DNA of 64,000 nucleotides from Photorhabdus thracensis. GTDB lineage: Bacteria > Pseudomonadota > Gammaproteobacteria > Enterobacterales > Enterobacteriaceae. Under the pieces are notes generated by a model that was not told where the DNA came from, ran no database searches, and saw nothing but the letters and a program-made list of their open reading frames with translations. The stretch covers positions 3,534,001-3,598,000 of the forward strand of contig NZ_CP011104.1 of assembly GCF_001010285.1 (NCBI RefSeq). The letters run 5' to 3'. The translations under genes and the position numbers were made by a program. Positions 28,681 to 40,398 of the stretch are shown in pieces. Within the stretch, counting starts at the first letter, position 1. Every line of letters starts with the position of its first letter.

Positions 28681-28721
28681 AATAAGTTGCTCCGGTTTAG
28701 ATAACTGGGGCAACTTATTTT
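28681..28721. terminator. Bidirectional terminator between ybiT and moeB
   Basis: AATAAGTTGC and GCAACTTATT form a perfect 10-bp arm pair, lengthened by TCC/GGG pairs, with T- and A-runs outside. It separates two convergent operons. Confidence 0.85.
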
Positions 28722-28734
28722 CATCAGTGGATGG

Positions 28735-29487
28735 TTAGCTGTTGCACACTTCGCAATTGGGATCTTTCAGTAATTTAATATCACGGAATTGCATCGTCAT
28801 GGCATCAAACAGGAAAACCTTTCCGCTGCTTACCTTGCCATATCCAGTGAGTAATTTGATGGTTTCCATGGCTTGCAATGTCCCGATGGTACCGACCAAT
28901 GGCGCCATAACGCCCGCTTCTACACAAGTCAGGTTATTTTCACCAAACAGTCTGCTCAAGCAGTGGTAGCAGGGGGAATTCGGCTGATAAGTAAATACGG
29001 TTAATTGTCCTTCCATACGAATAGCAGCGCCGGAAACCAGTGGAGTTTTCCTGACCAGGCATAGGCGATTCAACTGTTCGCGGATCGCCACATTATCAGT
29101 GCAATCCAGTACAGCATCATTTTCGCTAATAAGTTCATCCAGCGCTTGATCTTCCAGCAATGCATCGACGGTGTTGATGGTGGCATGCGGGTTTATTGCT
29201 TGAAGCGTTATTTTGGCCGAGTGTACCTTAGCCATCCCGATGCGTTCATCCCGATGCAGGATCTGCCGTTGCAGGTTTGAGTGAGAAACGGTATCAAAAT
29301 CCAACAGTGTTATTGTTCCCACGCCTGCTGCTGTCAGATACTGAGATGCAGCACAGCCTAAGCCACCTGCACCGACTATCAGGATCTTCGAGGATTTCAG
29401 TTTTTCCTGGCCGTCAAAATCAAACCCACGTAGGACAATCTGACGGTTATAGCGCAGGGTTTCTGCGTCTGTCAGTTCAATGGTCAT
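28735..29487 (-). CDS. moeB: Molybdopterin-synthase adenylyltransferase MoeB
   Basis: A 250-residue E1-like enzyme that adenylylates the Gly-Gly end of MoaD. Seen are GAGGLGCAASQYL (about 40-52), the RQILHRD loop, DCTDNVAIREQLN, and zinc cysteines in CYHCLSR and CEVCNS. Length matches E. coli MoeB (249). Its ATG overlaps the moeA stop by one base (TAATG), so the two are translationally coupled. It supplies the MoaD made from the operon at the window start. Confidence 0.95.
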   Translation of the reverse strand: MTIELTDAETLRYNRQIVLRGFDFDGQEKLKSSKILIVGAGGLGCAASQYLTAAGVGTITLLDFDTVSHSNLQRQILHRDERIGMAKVHSAKITLQAINPHATINTVDALLEDQALDELISENDAVLDCTDNVAIREQLNRLCLVRKTPLVSGAAIRMEGQLTVFTYQPNSPCYHCLSRLFGENNLTCVEAGVMAPLVGTIGTLQAMETIKLLTGYGKVSSGKVFLFDAMTMQFRDIKLLKDPNCEVCNS

Positions 29488-30728
29488 TATTCGTTTTTCA
29501 ATAGATGATTGAACAATTCGATTTTAACAATTTCGCCAGCTTCTACCCGACCACGTTCTCGCTCCAGAACGATAAAGCAGTTACCCAGGCTGAATGAGCT
29601 GAATATATGAGAACCTTGATGTCCTGTAGTGCGGACTTCCAGCTCACCTTGTTCATTCACAGAGACAATACCGCGTTGAAAATCTGTTCTTCCCGGTGTT
29701 TTTTTCAATGGCGTAGTCACCTTGGCATGGAGGCGCATTGGTGGTTGCCATGCTGTAAAACCGGACAGACGGGCGATTAGAGGTTGCACCAGTTGATAGA
29801 AGGTAAGGACAGCTGAAACTGGATTACCCGGCAAACCACAGAACCAGGTGTTTTTCAGTTTGCCAAAAGCAAAAGGTTTACCCGGTTTAATTGCCAGTTT
29901 CCAAAAACTGATTTCGCCTAACTCATCCAGAATCTGTTTGGTGTAGTCTGCTTCACCCACAGAGACGCCGCCACTGCTGATAACTAAATCAGCTTTTTGT
30001 TCTACTACTTCGAAAGCATGGCGCAACGCTTTGGGACTGTCGGCAATAACGCCTAAATCAATAACGTCGCAGTCCAGTTTTTCCAGCATCAGGCGAACAG
30101 CAAAACGGTTGGTGTCATAAATCTGGCCTTCTTTAAGTGGCTGGCCGATGGCTTGCAGTTCATCACCGGTGGAGAAAATGGCGACTTTTAATTTGCGAAC
30201 CACTTCGATTTCGGCGATTCCCAAAGAGGCAATCAGTGGCAATTGAGCGGTGGATAATTTACTGCCTGCCGGCAATACCACCGCGTCTTTGGGGATATCT
30301 TCGCCAGCCAGACGGATATTCTGGCCTCGTTTGGCTGGTTGAGAGAAAACAACACCATCATCAGTAACTTCTGTGTGCTCTTGCATAATGACCGTATCAG
30401 CACCTGCGGGAACAGGAGCGCCGGTCATAATTCGGATACAGGTTGTAGCAGGCCATTCTCCCTGAAAAGGCGCGCCAGCCAGTGCTTTTCCTGCCAGAGG
30501 GAGGGGCGTGTTTCCATTCAAATCGGCATGACGAATGGCATAACCATCCATTGCTGAGTTAGCAAAAGGTGGGACATTGATAGGAGAAATAATATCTGCC
30601 GCAGTAATCCGCCCTGATGATTGGGTGAGATTGACGGTTTCTGTGTCAGTCAGTGGTGCAACTTGCGTCAGGAGTTTTTCCAGCGCTTGTTCCAAAGAGA
30701 TCAATCCAGAGGTGTGACAGTGATCCAT
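29487..30728 (-). CDS. moeA: Molybdopterin molybdenumtransferase MoeA
   Basis: A 413-residue MoeA, which inserts molybdate into adenylated molybdopterin. Signature parts are [14 protein letters not shown] (about 52-65), [32 protein letters not shown] and [11 protein letters not shown]. An upstream in-frame ATG at 30749 would add seven residues, but GGAG lies 7 bases before the ATG at 30728, which also fits the family start. That start codon is buried in a 13-bp inverted repeat (30725-30770), hinting at translational control. Confidence 0.95.
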   Translation of the reverse strand: MDHCHTSGLISLEQALEKLLTQVAPLTDTETVNLTQSSGRITAADIISPINVPPFANSAMDGYAIRHADLNGNTPLPLAGKALAGAPFQGEWPATTCIRIMTGAPVPAGADTVIMQEHTEVTDDGVVFSQPAKRGQNIRLAGEDIPKDAVVLPAGSKLSTAQLPLIASLGIAEIEVVRKLKVAIFSTGDELQAIGQPLKEGQIYDTNRFAVRLMLEKLDCDVIDLGVIADSPKALRHAFEVVEQKADLVISSGGVSVGEADYTKQILDELGEISFWKLAIKPGKPFAFGKLKNTWFCGLPGNPVSAVLTFYQLVQPLIARLSGFTAWQPPMRLHAKVTTPLKKTPGRTDFQRGIVSVNEQGELEVRTTGHQGSHIFSSFSLGNCFIVLERERGRVEAGEIVKIELFNHLLKNE

Positions 30729-30770
30729 AATGGTGCTCCCAGATAGCATTTTGTAATAGCACCATTATGG
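30725..30770 (-). promoter_or_regulatory. 13-bp inverted repeat covering the moeA start codon
   Basis: CCATAATGGTGCT (30725-30737) and AGCACCATTATGG (30758-30770) are perfect complements with a 20-base loop. In the moeA transcript the loop would hold most of the ribosome site, and one arm would hold the AUG. It could be an RNA switch or a protein operator. Confidence 0.6.
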
Positions 30771-30797
30771 CAGAGATCATCACATGCGTTAGTTATA

Positions 30798-31235
30798 TTA
30801 AACTTTAATCATTGCCAACATGTCTTCACCGTCTTCATCCATACCGACTTCAACGAAACCAAAGCTGGAGTAAAAGTTTCGCGCTACAGGATTATTCGGG
30901 TTGTAACAGATTTCGATCTCTTCCACTCCATCTGTTCGCCTGATTTCATCAAGGGCCAGCAACATTGCTTTGCGTCCAATACCTTTGTTTTGATAGTGTT
31001 GATCCACCATAAATCGCCAAATCGATATTCTCTGATCTGTCTCGGGCACCCACATAAAAAAACCGACAGGTTTGCTGTCTAAGCAAATAGTGCGTGTTTG
31101 GTATGAGGGGTTGAATTTTGATTCAACGAGTGACCACGTATTGTCTGCAACATATTCATATTGATGATCGGCTACAGAGAGGTTACAGACATCTTCATAA
31201 TTATCTTTATTCACATCAGTAAGGGTTATGTGCAT
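30798..31235 (-). CDS. GNAT acetyltransferase, spermine/spermidine-type
   Basis: A 145-residue GNAT protein. The acetyl-CoA loop is QNKGIGRKA (near 83-91), preceded by WRFMVDQHYQ and followed by YNPNNPVARNFYSSFGF and GMDEDGEDML near the end. This pattern fits polyamine acetyltransferases of the BltD/PaiA kind, but the substrate is not provable. AAGGA precedes the ATG. It lies upstream of moeA on the same strand, 69 bases away, with no clear terminator in between. Confidence 0.8.
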   Translation of the reverse strand: MHITLTDVNKDNYEDVCNLSVADHQYEYVADNTWSLVESKFNPSYQTRTICLDSKPVGFFMWVPETDQRISIWRFMVDQHYQNKGIGRKAMLLALDEIRRTDGVEEIEICYNPNNPVARNFYSSFGFVEVGMDEDGEDMLAMIKV

Positions 31236-31320
31236 GCAATATCCTTTGAGAATTCGCTCTTTGGGTAAAGATGAGCATGTGTATTATCTAACGTTCACTT
31301 AGAGTAACACTTAGAGTAAA

Positions 31321-31368
31321 TAGCTGGCCGCTGTGGTCAGTCCGATCGAATCGGAAGTCAACCAGCTA
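31321..31368. repeat. Nested inverted repeat between SDR and GNAT genes
   Basis: Outer arms TAGCTGG and CCAGCTA enclose a second hairpin, TCCGAT-CGA-ATCGGA. It lies 30 bases after the SDR stop. There is no T-run, so it is structured sequence rather than a standard terminator. Confidence 0.4.
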
Positions 31369-31397
31369 TCAATATTTACCATGTTATCAGGTAACTT

Positions 31398-32144
31398 TTA
31401 TAAAGTTTGACCGCTGTCAATCTTGATGATCTGTCCTGTCATTGCTTCTGATTTTAGTAACATCAAGGTTATTTCTGCAACATCTTCTGGTGTTGAGATG
31501 CGTTCTAAAGGTAAATTTGTACAGAGGGTTAGCATTTTCTCTTCTAGTCCTTTCCACCACCTGGTTTCGACCGCGCCTGGTGCCACGCAGTTAACCCTTA
31601 TTGATGGCGCCAACGCCCGGGCCAATGATCTTGTGAGCCCGTGAATGGCTGATTTGGAAACCGCATAGGGAATAGAAGAACCATAGCCGGTTTCGCCAGA
31701 GATACTACCGACATTCACGATAGCACTACCTGTCCTTTTCCTAAGATAAGGTGCGGCATACCGGCAACAATGAAATGTGCCTTTCACGTTAACGTCAAGA
31801 ATGGTATCCCAAATACTGTCAGATATAGAGTCGAGATCATCAAATTGAAGTTGCTTTGTTGTCCCTGCGTTATTAATCAGGTAATTGATGCCGTTAAATT
31901 TTTCAGCGACGGTGTTTATCATTGCTTGTACCGCCGATTCGTCGGAAACATCCGCTTTTATCGCTATAGCTTGTCCTCCATCCCTGATAATTGATTCTGT
32001 TGTTTCCTGAGCTTCAAGTTCACTTTGTGAATAGATAACTGCCACAGCAGCACCTTGTTTCGCCAGCATGATACTGATAGCCCGTCCTATACCGGTTCCA
32101 CCACCGGTAACAATTGCTGTTTTGCCTTGGAATTCTTTATACAT
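31398..32144 (-). CDS. Short-chain dehydrogenase/reductase, FabG-like
   Basis: A 248-residue classical SDR. TGGGTGIG (13-20) binds NAD(P), NNAG is at 91-94, and the catalytic set is Ser147, Tyr160 and Lys164 (YAVSK). It resembles 3-oxoacyl-ACP reductases and secondary-metabolism ketoreductases. AAGGAG precedes the ATG. It is divergent from an MFS exporter gene across a 244-base spacer. The true substrate is unknown, and fatD-type FAS neighbours are missing, so housekeeping FabG is unlikely. Confidence 0.8.
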   Translation of the reverse strand: MYKEFQGKTAIVTGGGTGIGRAISIMLAKQGAAVAVIYSQSELEAQETTESIIRDGGQAIAIKADVSDESAVQAMINTVAEKFNGINYLINNAGTTKQLQFDDLDSISDSIWDTILDVNVKGTFHCCRYAAPYLRKRTGSAIVNVGSISGETGYGSSIPYAVSKSAIHGLTRSLARALAPSIRVNCVAPGAVETRWWKGLEEKMLTLCTNLPLERISTPEDVAEITLMLLKSEAMTGQIIKIDSGQTL

Positions 32145-32388
32145 AAAAACTCTCCTTAATTAATATGGGTACATAACTTGACAAATCATACATTTCTGGC
32201 AGAGGCTTGCCAGTACCCGTTTGAGCTATTATGTGAAGTCCCAGATACTGTAATTCATGACTTACTGAATGCTTTGTTAGAAGGAAGAAATCATTTACAT
32301 TCTTCTGGGGATCTTGTTAATCATAAGGGTGTATTGTATTTGATTTTTGTTGTAGCTTGTGAAAAACAAATTAAAAAATGATGTTTTC

Positions 32389-33582
32389 ATGACAATGAGC
32401 AAGTTAAATTCTCCCCAGTTGAATCACAGCTATCAGACTTTTCATATCGCAATGAGTGGTTTTTTGGCACTGGTTGTTGCTATGGGAATTGGACGTTTTA
32501 CCTTTACTCCTCAAGTTCCCTTAATGATCGCAGAATCCCAGCTTAGTTTGACCGGTGCGGGTATCGTCGCAGCTTTTAATTATCTGGGATACCTGGCGGG
32601 CTCCTATGATGCGATGCGGGCGCGCTGTTTTATTGAATATCGGCTCTGGGCAGGATTATGGGGGGTGGTCATTATCACGTTGCTCTCTGCACTGCTGGAT
32701 GGGCCGATATTGCATAGTGTCGCCCGTTTTTTTATTGGTTGGGCAAGTGGCTTGACATTAGTGCTGGTGGCGGCATGGGTAAATGAGCAGTTAGCCAGCT
32801 TGAACCGTCCTGCGTTGGGTGTTGCCATATTTGCGGGACCCGGAGTCGGGATATTCTTTACTGGTATTCTTGCTGTCGGGATTCAGGCATGGCAACTGAG
32901 TGCTGCCGAAGCATGGATGTTGTATGGCATGTTGGCGTTGATTGGTAGTGTTTATATCAGTCGGCATCTGCCTCGTAGCGGTAAACTGCACCGTTCACAG
33001 ACTGAGGTGAAGAAACTGACTTGGACACCCGCAATTAAGCGGTTGGTATGGAGCTACAGTTTGGCGGGGTTTGGTTATATTTTACCTGCCACTTTTCTTT
33101 CGCAAATGGCAAGTGATCGTTTCCCTGGCAGCTTGTTTGCTCAGTTTGTCTGGCCGATATTTGGTGGTGCCGCAATCATCGGCATCGGTTTTGCTATTCT
33201 GACTCGTCATACGCTGTCAACCCAAATCCGGCTGGCGATCACTTTATGGATCCAGGCCGCGGGGATTCTTATCGCTGAGATTGTACCGGGAATAAGTGGC
33301 TTGGCCTTAAGCGCTTTGCTGATTGGTGGTGGTTTTATGTGCGTGGTGCAAATGGCATTTCAGTATGGGCGTGAACTGGCACCAGAACATAGCCGTTATA
33401 TGGCCGGGTTGCTGACTACAGGCTATGCTATCGGGCAGCTTGTTGGGCCGGTGCTGTCAGCGGTTTCCACTGCGATAACCGGGAAACTGGAGCCTGCGTT
33501 GTATGTGGCATTGATGACATTGGTGATTGCCGGATTACTGGTTTGTAACAGGAATAAACCCATCGGTGAAACTCGTATGTGA
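32389..33582 (+). CDS. MFS transporter, YbfB/YjiJ family
   Basis: About 397 residues with twelve predicted spans, of the YbfB/YjiJ group (MFS_4). GIGRFTFTPQVPLM near residue 30 is the family's GxxRFxYTPxxPxM motif; GLLTTGYAIGQLVGP is in the C-terminal half. Members are presumed exporters of unknown substrate. Start choice is unsure: ATG 32389, ATG 32395 and GTG 32359 are all in frame, and none has a good ribosome site. It is transcribed away from the SDR gene, and the pair may work together. Confidence 0.8.
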   Translation: MTMSKLNSPQLNHSYQTFHIAMSGFLALVVAMGIGRFTFTPQVPLMIAESQLSLTGAGIVAAFNYLGYLAGSYDAMRARCFIEYRLWAGLWGVVIITLLSALLDGPILHSVARFFIGWASGLTLVLVAAWVNEQLASLNRPALGVAIFAGPGVGIFFTGILAVGIQAWQLSAAEAWMLYGMLALIGSVYISRHLPRSGKLHRSQTEVKKLTWTPAIKRLVWSYSLAGFGYILPATFLSQMASDRFPGSLFAQFVWPIFGGAAIIGIGFAILTRHTLSTQIRLAITLWIQAAGILIAEIVPGISGLALSALLIGGGFMCVVQMAFQYGRELAPEHSRYMAGLLTTGYAIGQLVGPVLSAVSTAITGKLEPALYVALMTLVIAGLLVCNRNKPIGETRM

Positions 33583-33790
33583 CGCCATGAAACGCACATG
33601 CAAATGTCAGTTTATCCCACATCCAAGCGAACTGAATTGTTGGCTCAGACGCTTGGTTGTGCTATACCAATCATGGCCGTGATGTTAACGTGGCGCGAAA
33701 TATCAGATTGCCTTAGTTATAGTACTAATGACTGGAACATCAATTTCACTACCCGCCAGATAATGGAAAGTAATACCTTTGGAGAAAATA

Positions 33791-34450
33791 ATGTCATCCC
33801 TAAGTAAAGAAGCTGAGCTTGTGCATTCGGCGTTGGAAGCTCGTGGTCTTGAAACTCCTCTTCGTGGTCAGGCGTTGACGCCGGAAGTGCGCAAAGTGCG
33901 GATTGAAGAGCATATGACGGAAATTATGAAACTGTTGAATCTTGATCTAAATGATGACAGTTTGGCGGAAACCCCCAGCCGTATTGCAAAAATGTATGTT
34001 GATGAAATCTTTTCAGGGCTGGACTACAGTAATTTTCCGAAAATCACATTGATAGAAAATAAAATGAAAGTGGATGAAATGGTGACAGTGCATGATATCA
34101 CGTTAACCAGTACCTGTGAACATCATTTTGTGACTATTGATGGTAAGGCTACTGTTTCCTATATCCCGAAAGATAAAGTGATTGGGTTATCTAAAATTAA
34201 CCGCATTGTGCAGTTTTTTTCGCAGCGCCCACAGGTACAGGAGCGTCTGACCCAACAGATCCTGATTGCATTACAGACACTGCTTGGCACCAATAATGTT
34301 GCCGTATCTATTGATGCGGTCCATTATTGTGTAAAAGCCCGGGGCATCCGTGATGTAACCAGTACCACGACAACGACTTCCCTAGGGGGGTTGTTTAAAT
34401 CCAGTCAAAATACCCGTCAGGAGTTTTTACGCACAACACGCCATTTGTAA
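33791..34450 (+). CDS. folE: GTP cyclohydrolase I FolE
   Basis: A 219-residue enzyme making 7,8-dihydroneopterin triphosphate from GTP, the first folate step. Zinc and active-site parts are [12 protein letters not shown], with the Cys of CEHH near 108, and [11 protein letters not shown] near 178-188. [11 protein letters not shown] is also typical. The ATG at 33791 follows GGAGAAAATA and gives [12 protein letters not shown], as in E. coli (222). Followed by yeiB after 21 bases, the same pair as in E. coli. Confidence 0.96.
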   Translation: MSSLSKEAELVHSALEARGLETPLRGQALTPEVRKVRIEEHMTEIMKLLNLDLNDDSLAETPSRIAKMYVDEIFSGLDYSNFPKITLIENKMKVDEMVTVHDITLTSTCEHHFVTIDGKATVSYIPKDKVIGLSKINRIVQFFSQRPQVQERLTQQILIALQTLLGTNNVAVSIDAVHYCVKARGIRDVTSTTTTTSLGGLFKSSQNTRQEFLRTTRHL

Positions 34451-34471
34451 TTTTTACATCGGGATATAAGA

Positions 34472-37102
<2,631 letters not shown>

Positions 37103-37915
37103 ATGAAAAATGAAGTGATTTTATCTAATTCTTTGCAAGAAAGTGATCTCGATAAGTTATTTAATGATGAAGTGTTAGCAGTCCATGTGAAAAAATATGT
37201 AGATAGTCATATTTCAAATAAACTTTCTGATTTTTTCCTCTCTCATGAAAATCTAGAACATTATCTTCATGATTTAAAAAAAGGAGATGAAATTTTTTTA
37301 GTTGATTACGGTGTTGATAGAGTTGGTGTGCCTTATAATATGACATTTGGTAAACCCAAAGATAGTGATAGTTATAAAAGATATTTTGAGAATGCATTAC
37401 CTGCAATAAGAAATGTCAGAAATTTCTGTGCTCCAATGCTGGCACCTTTCGATAAATTTCGTTTAGAACTGGATGAAGTATGGTCTGCGGGTGCCAGTAT
37501 TGCAAATTTTGAAGGTAAAAAGATGCATGTGGGGATTGCCAGGGTCATGAGAAGACCAGAACTCTCTATCATGTCTGAAATACAACCTCACTTTGATGGC
37601 CTTCAACAACAATCTGTCAATTTGTTAGGGCAATTTTCTGTAAACATATATATAAAAGTACCTGTGAGTGGAGGGGAATTAGAGTTGTGGGATGTTCCAG
37701 CTATTCCTATTACCGAGTTGATTGAAGATAGTTCAGAACATGATTGGCGGGGTTCTCTTCCTCCATCTATTTGTATTAAGCCAGAATTGGGAGATTTAAT
37801 AATAATAAACACCAGGAAACCCCATGCAATTCGTAGCTTTTCTGAGGGAAGCAGAATATCATTGCAAAGTTTTATCGGAGTATCACCAAATAAACATCTA
37901 ATGTTATGGAATTAA
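37103..37915 (+). CDS. 2-oxoglutarate/Fe(II)-dependent oxygenase
   Basis: A 270-residue protein with the facial triad of 2OG oxygenases: His163 and Asp165 in QPHFDG, His241 in RKPHAIRSF, and Arg251 for 2-oxoglutarate. LGDLIIINTRKPHAI is a standard core strand. The Asp keeps it a likely hydroxylase rather than a halogenase, where this residue is lost. AAGGTG precedes the ATG by 7 bases; upstream open codons (from 37004) lack support. It stands alone in AT-rich DNA, with no biosynthetic neighbours, so the substrate is unknown. Confidence 0.82.
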   Translation: MKNEVILSNSLQESDLDKLFNDEVLAVHVKKYVDSHISNKLSDFFLSHENLEHYLHDLKKGDEIFLVDYGVDRVGVPYNMTFGKPKDSDSYKRYFENALPAIRNVRNFCAPMLAPFDKFRLELDEVWSAGASIANFEGKKMHVGIARVMRRPELSIMSEIQPHFDGLQQQSVNLLGQFSVNIYIKVPVSGGELELWDVPAIPITELIEDSSEHDWRGSLPPSICIKPELGDLIIINTRKPHAIRSFSEGSRISLQSFIGVSPNKHLMLWN

Positions 37916-38173
37916 TGATGTTATTGATGTAATTAGCATGTTGGGAATATTTTTTTAGGGATTGGGAGTATCACATCCCAATCCTATAAATATGGAAATT
38001 ATGTTCAAATACTTGAATGTAAATTATCTTCATCCTATTGTTTTTTTGCTGTGAATGTGCAATTAAATAATGCTATATAAGTTAAGTATAATTTAGTGAA
38101 AATTGCCATAGACCTTCGGCTAATGTGGGCGGAAATATGAGGAAAGAATCTTGCAGGGTTTTCAGATATTAAA

Positions 38174-38196
38174 ATGCCGCAATGAATATGCGGCAT
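38174..38196 (-). terminator. Terminator candidate of maeA
   Basis: ATGCCGCA and TGCGGCAT form a perfect 8-bp stem with a 7-base loop. On the minus strand TTTTAATAT follows. It is 129 bases beyond the maeA stop, the far side of the IS remnant. Confidence 0.6.
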
Positions 38197-38209
38197 AGAG
38201 GTATAGTGG

Positions 38210-38335
38210 GTTTAAAGGCTGAGGTGCTCGTCGTTTCTGTCTTCTGGGTTTGTGCCAGGCTTGTCAGGGACGAGTAACAGCCGATGACGTGGGAAACGCT
38301 TTGCCCGATCCAGGCAGATAACCGTCACAATGAAG
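38210..38335 (+). mobile_element. Right-end remnant of an IS200/IS605-type element
   Basis: The plus strand has LKAEVLVVSV-like coding remains, including CTCGTCGTTTCTG, then GTGGGAA..GCC..GGCAG..GTCACAA. The same landmarks, in the same order and spacing, occur at the tnpB end of the decayed element at 53.7-53.8 kb. Only the last 120 bases or so remain. The element end overlaps the maeA stop codon. Confidence 0.6.
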
Positions 38336-40022
38336 TACGTTTATATACGCGATATTCCGGTTTCCAGAAGTTACGTTCAATCGCTTCATCCAACGCACCG
38401 TCTGACGTGACAGTCGCAACACCTTGTATTTGCGCTTCTTTTGCAACTTGTTTCGCAATTTTGCGAGAAACTTCCTGAATATCATCAATGGGTGGCAGTA
38501 ATGGGCCTGTACCCTCTTTAGCTAATGGTGAACAATCAGCTAATGTCCGGCTTGCCGCCATCAACATGCCGTCAGTGACGAGTTTGGCCCCGGAGGCAAT
38601 AACACCTAAGCCAATTCCAGGGAAGATATAGGAGTTGTTACATTGAGCGATCGGATACTCTTGATCTTTGTATTTTACCGGATTGAATGGGCTACCTGTT
38701 GCAACCAAAGCAGCGCCATCAGTCCAGTTGATAATATCTTCAGGACGGGCTTCAACACGGGAAGTTGGGTTGGATAATGGCATAACGATTGGACGTTCAC
38801 AGTGTTTATGCATCTCACGGATGATCTCTTCTGTAAACAGACCAGCTTGACCTGAAACGCCAATTAATACCGTAGGTTTAGCATTACGAACAACGTCGAG
38901 CAGAGAGATAGAATCGCTGTTCACATCCCATTCAGCCAAGGAGTTGCTTTTTTGCACCAGTTTATTCTGAAAATCCAATAAATTTGGCAGTTTATCTGTC
39001 AGTAAACCGAAACGATCAACCATGAAAATACGGGCGCGAGCTTGTTCTTCACTTAAACCTTCAGATTTCATCTGGGCGACAATCTGTTCTGCGATACCGC
39101 AACCAGCGGAACCTGCACCCAGGAAAGTGACAGTTTGATCTTTTAATTGACGACCGGCAGCGCGGCTGGCTGCAATCAGGCTACCGAGTGTAACAGCGGC
39201 GGTTCCCTGAATGTCATCATTAAAGCAACAAATCTCATGGCGATAGCGGTCGAGCAGGGGCATGGCATTTTTTTGCGCGAAATCTTCAAACTGTAGCAGC
39301 ACATTTGGCCAGCGGCGCTTAACTGCCTGAATAAATTCATCAACAAATTCATCATATTCTGCCCCGGTAATACGCGGATGGCGCCAGCCCATATATAACG
39401 GGTCATTCAGACGCTGGGGGTTGTTCGTTCCCACATCCAGGACTACCGGCAGCGTATACGCAGGGCTGATACCACCACAGGCGGTATACAGGGAAAGTTT
39501 ACCAATAGGAATACCCATACCGCCGATACCTTGGTCACCCAGACCAAGAATACGTTCACCATCGGTGACAACGATAACTTTTACATTTTGTTTAGTCGCA
39601 TTTTGCAGCATGTCATCAATATGCGTTTTATTTGGATATGAGATGAACAAGCCACGGGCGCGGCGGTAAATATCAGAAAAATGTTCACAAGCTTCACCAA
39701 CCGTTGGGGTATAAATGATTGGCATCATTTCGCTCAAATGTGCATCCAGCAGGCGGTAGAACAGAGTTTCGTTAGTGTCTTGAATATTTCGCAGATAAAT
39801 GTGTTTATCTGCATCATTTTTGAAATCGAGATACTGCCGATAGGCACGTTCAGCTTGTTCTTCGATGGTTTCAACCGCTTCCGGTAATAAGCCATGAAGG
39901 TTAAAGTTGCCGCGTTCTGCTTCAGTAAAGGCACTGCCTTTATTCAGCAGGGGAAATTCCAACAGGATGGGGCCAGAATAGGGAATATATAATGGACGTT
40001 TACTTTCGTGTTCCAGTTCCAT
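38325..40022 (-). CDS. maeA: NAD-dependent malic enzyme MaeA (SfcA)
   Basis: A 565-residue malic enzyme, the same length as E. coli MaeA, turning malate into pyruvate and CO2 with NAD. Seen are YTPTVGEAC (about 105), [14 protein letters not shown] (152-165), the metal-binding FEDFAQKNA near 246 and FNDDIQGTA, and [15 protein letters not shown] for NAD. The last residues (KRTSL) are read from sequence shared with an IS end, so the extreme C-terminus may have been altered by insertion. It is a single-gene unit on the minus strand. Confidence 0.95.
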   Translation of the reverse strand: MELEHESKRPLYIPYSGPILLEFPLLNKGSAFTEAERGNFNLHGLLPEAVETIEEQAERAYRQYLDFKNDADKHIYLRNIQDTNETLFYRLLDAHLSEMMPIIYTPTVGEACEHFSDIYRRARGLFISYPNKTHIDDMLQNATKQNVKVIVVTDGERILGLGDQGIGGMGIPIGKLSLYTACGGISPAYTLPVVLDVGTNNPQRLNDPLYMGWRHPRITGAEYDEFVDEFIQAVKRRWPNVLLQFEDFAQKNAMPLLDRYRHEICCFNDDIQGTAAVTLGSLIAASRAAGRQLKDQTVTFLGAGSAGCGIAEQIVAQMKSEGLSEEQARARIFMVDRFGLLTDKLPNLLDFQNKLVQKSNSLAEWDVNSDSISLLDVVRNAKPTVLIGVSGQAGLFTEEIIREMHKHCERPIVMPLSNPTSRVEARPEDIINWTDGAALVATGSPFNPVKYKDQEYPIAQCNNSYIFPGIGLGVIASGAKLVTDGMLMAASRTLADCSPLAKEGTGPLLPPIDDIQEVSRKIAKQVAKEAQIQGVATVTSDGALDEAIERNFWKPEYRVYKRTSL

Positions 40023-40154
40023 GAATCTTACTCTTTGAACTAAATGGATAACAAGGTCAGCTATAGATCCTAAGAGATAGGAAAAATATGTACAGCGAAT
40101 GTTACTTAATTAGAGGTATTATGAGTAAAAATGAGAGATAACATCCAGATTTAG

Positions 40155-40301
40155 CTAATAAAATGTTACGTTAACTATTTTGGTAGGAGAAAATTCTCCA
40201 TCAGGATCATTGATTTGCTGCTGAGTAATATTCATCGACTTTAAAAATTCTTCGTTAAGCATCTCGCCAACGGTAGTCGGTTTTGCCGTAATAGTATTCA
40301 T
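40155..40301 (-). pseudogene. HigA-type antitoxin remnant
   Basis: A 48-codon frame starting MNTITAKPTTVGEMLNEEFL, followed by NITQQQI. This is the start of HigA/VapI-family XRE antitoxins (PTTVGEMLxEEFLxPxxITQQxLA). After ITQQQ it breaks into unrelated residues and stops, so the helix-turn-helix and the last half are lost. Confidence 0.75.
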
Positions 40302-40312
40302 AGTGTTCCCCA

Positions 40313-40398
40313 TTAATATTTGTGCGGATCTAGATAAACATCATATGCGGCACCATCACGCCAGCGAAAAATGAGCCGCCATTGGATATTTACTGAAT
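40313..40398 (-). pseudogene. HigB-type toxin C-terminal remnant
   Basis: Read on the minus strand just before the HigA remnant: QWRLIFRWRDGAAYDVYLDPHKY and stop. INDQWRxxFRWxDG...V is the C-terminal pattern of HigB/RelE-type mRNA interferases. The upstream two thirds are missing; the cdd stop comes directly before it. With the HigA start 11 bases on, the gene order toxin-antitoxin is as in higBA operons. Confidence 0.72.

Noticed and set aside
32178-32381. 67-codon open frame between the SDR and MFS genes
   Set aside because: It begins with TTG, has no ribosome site, overlaps the MFS start region and shows no family pattern.
33598-33807. 69-codon frame between the MFS gene and folE
   Set aside because: It overlaps the folE start, lacks a ribosome site and looks like translated promoter sequence.
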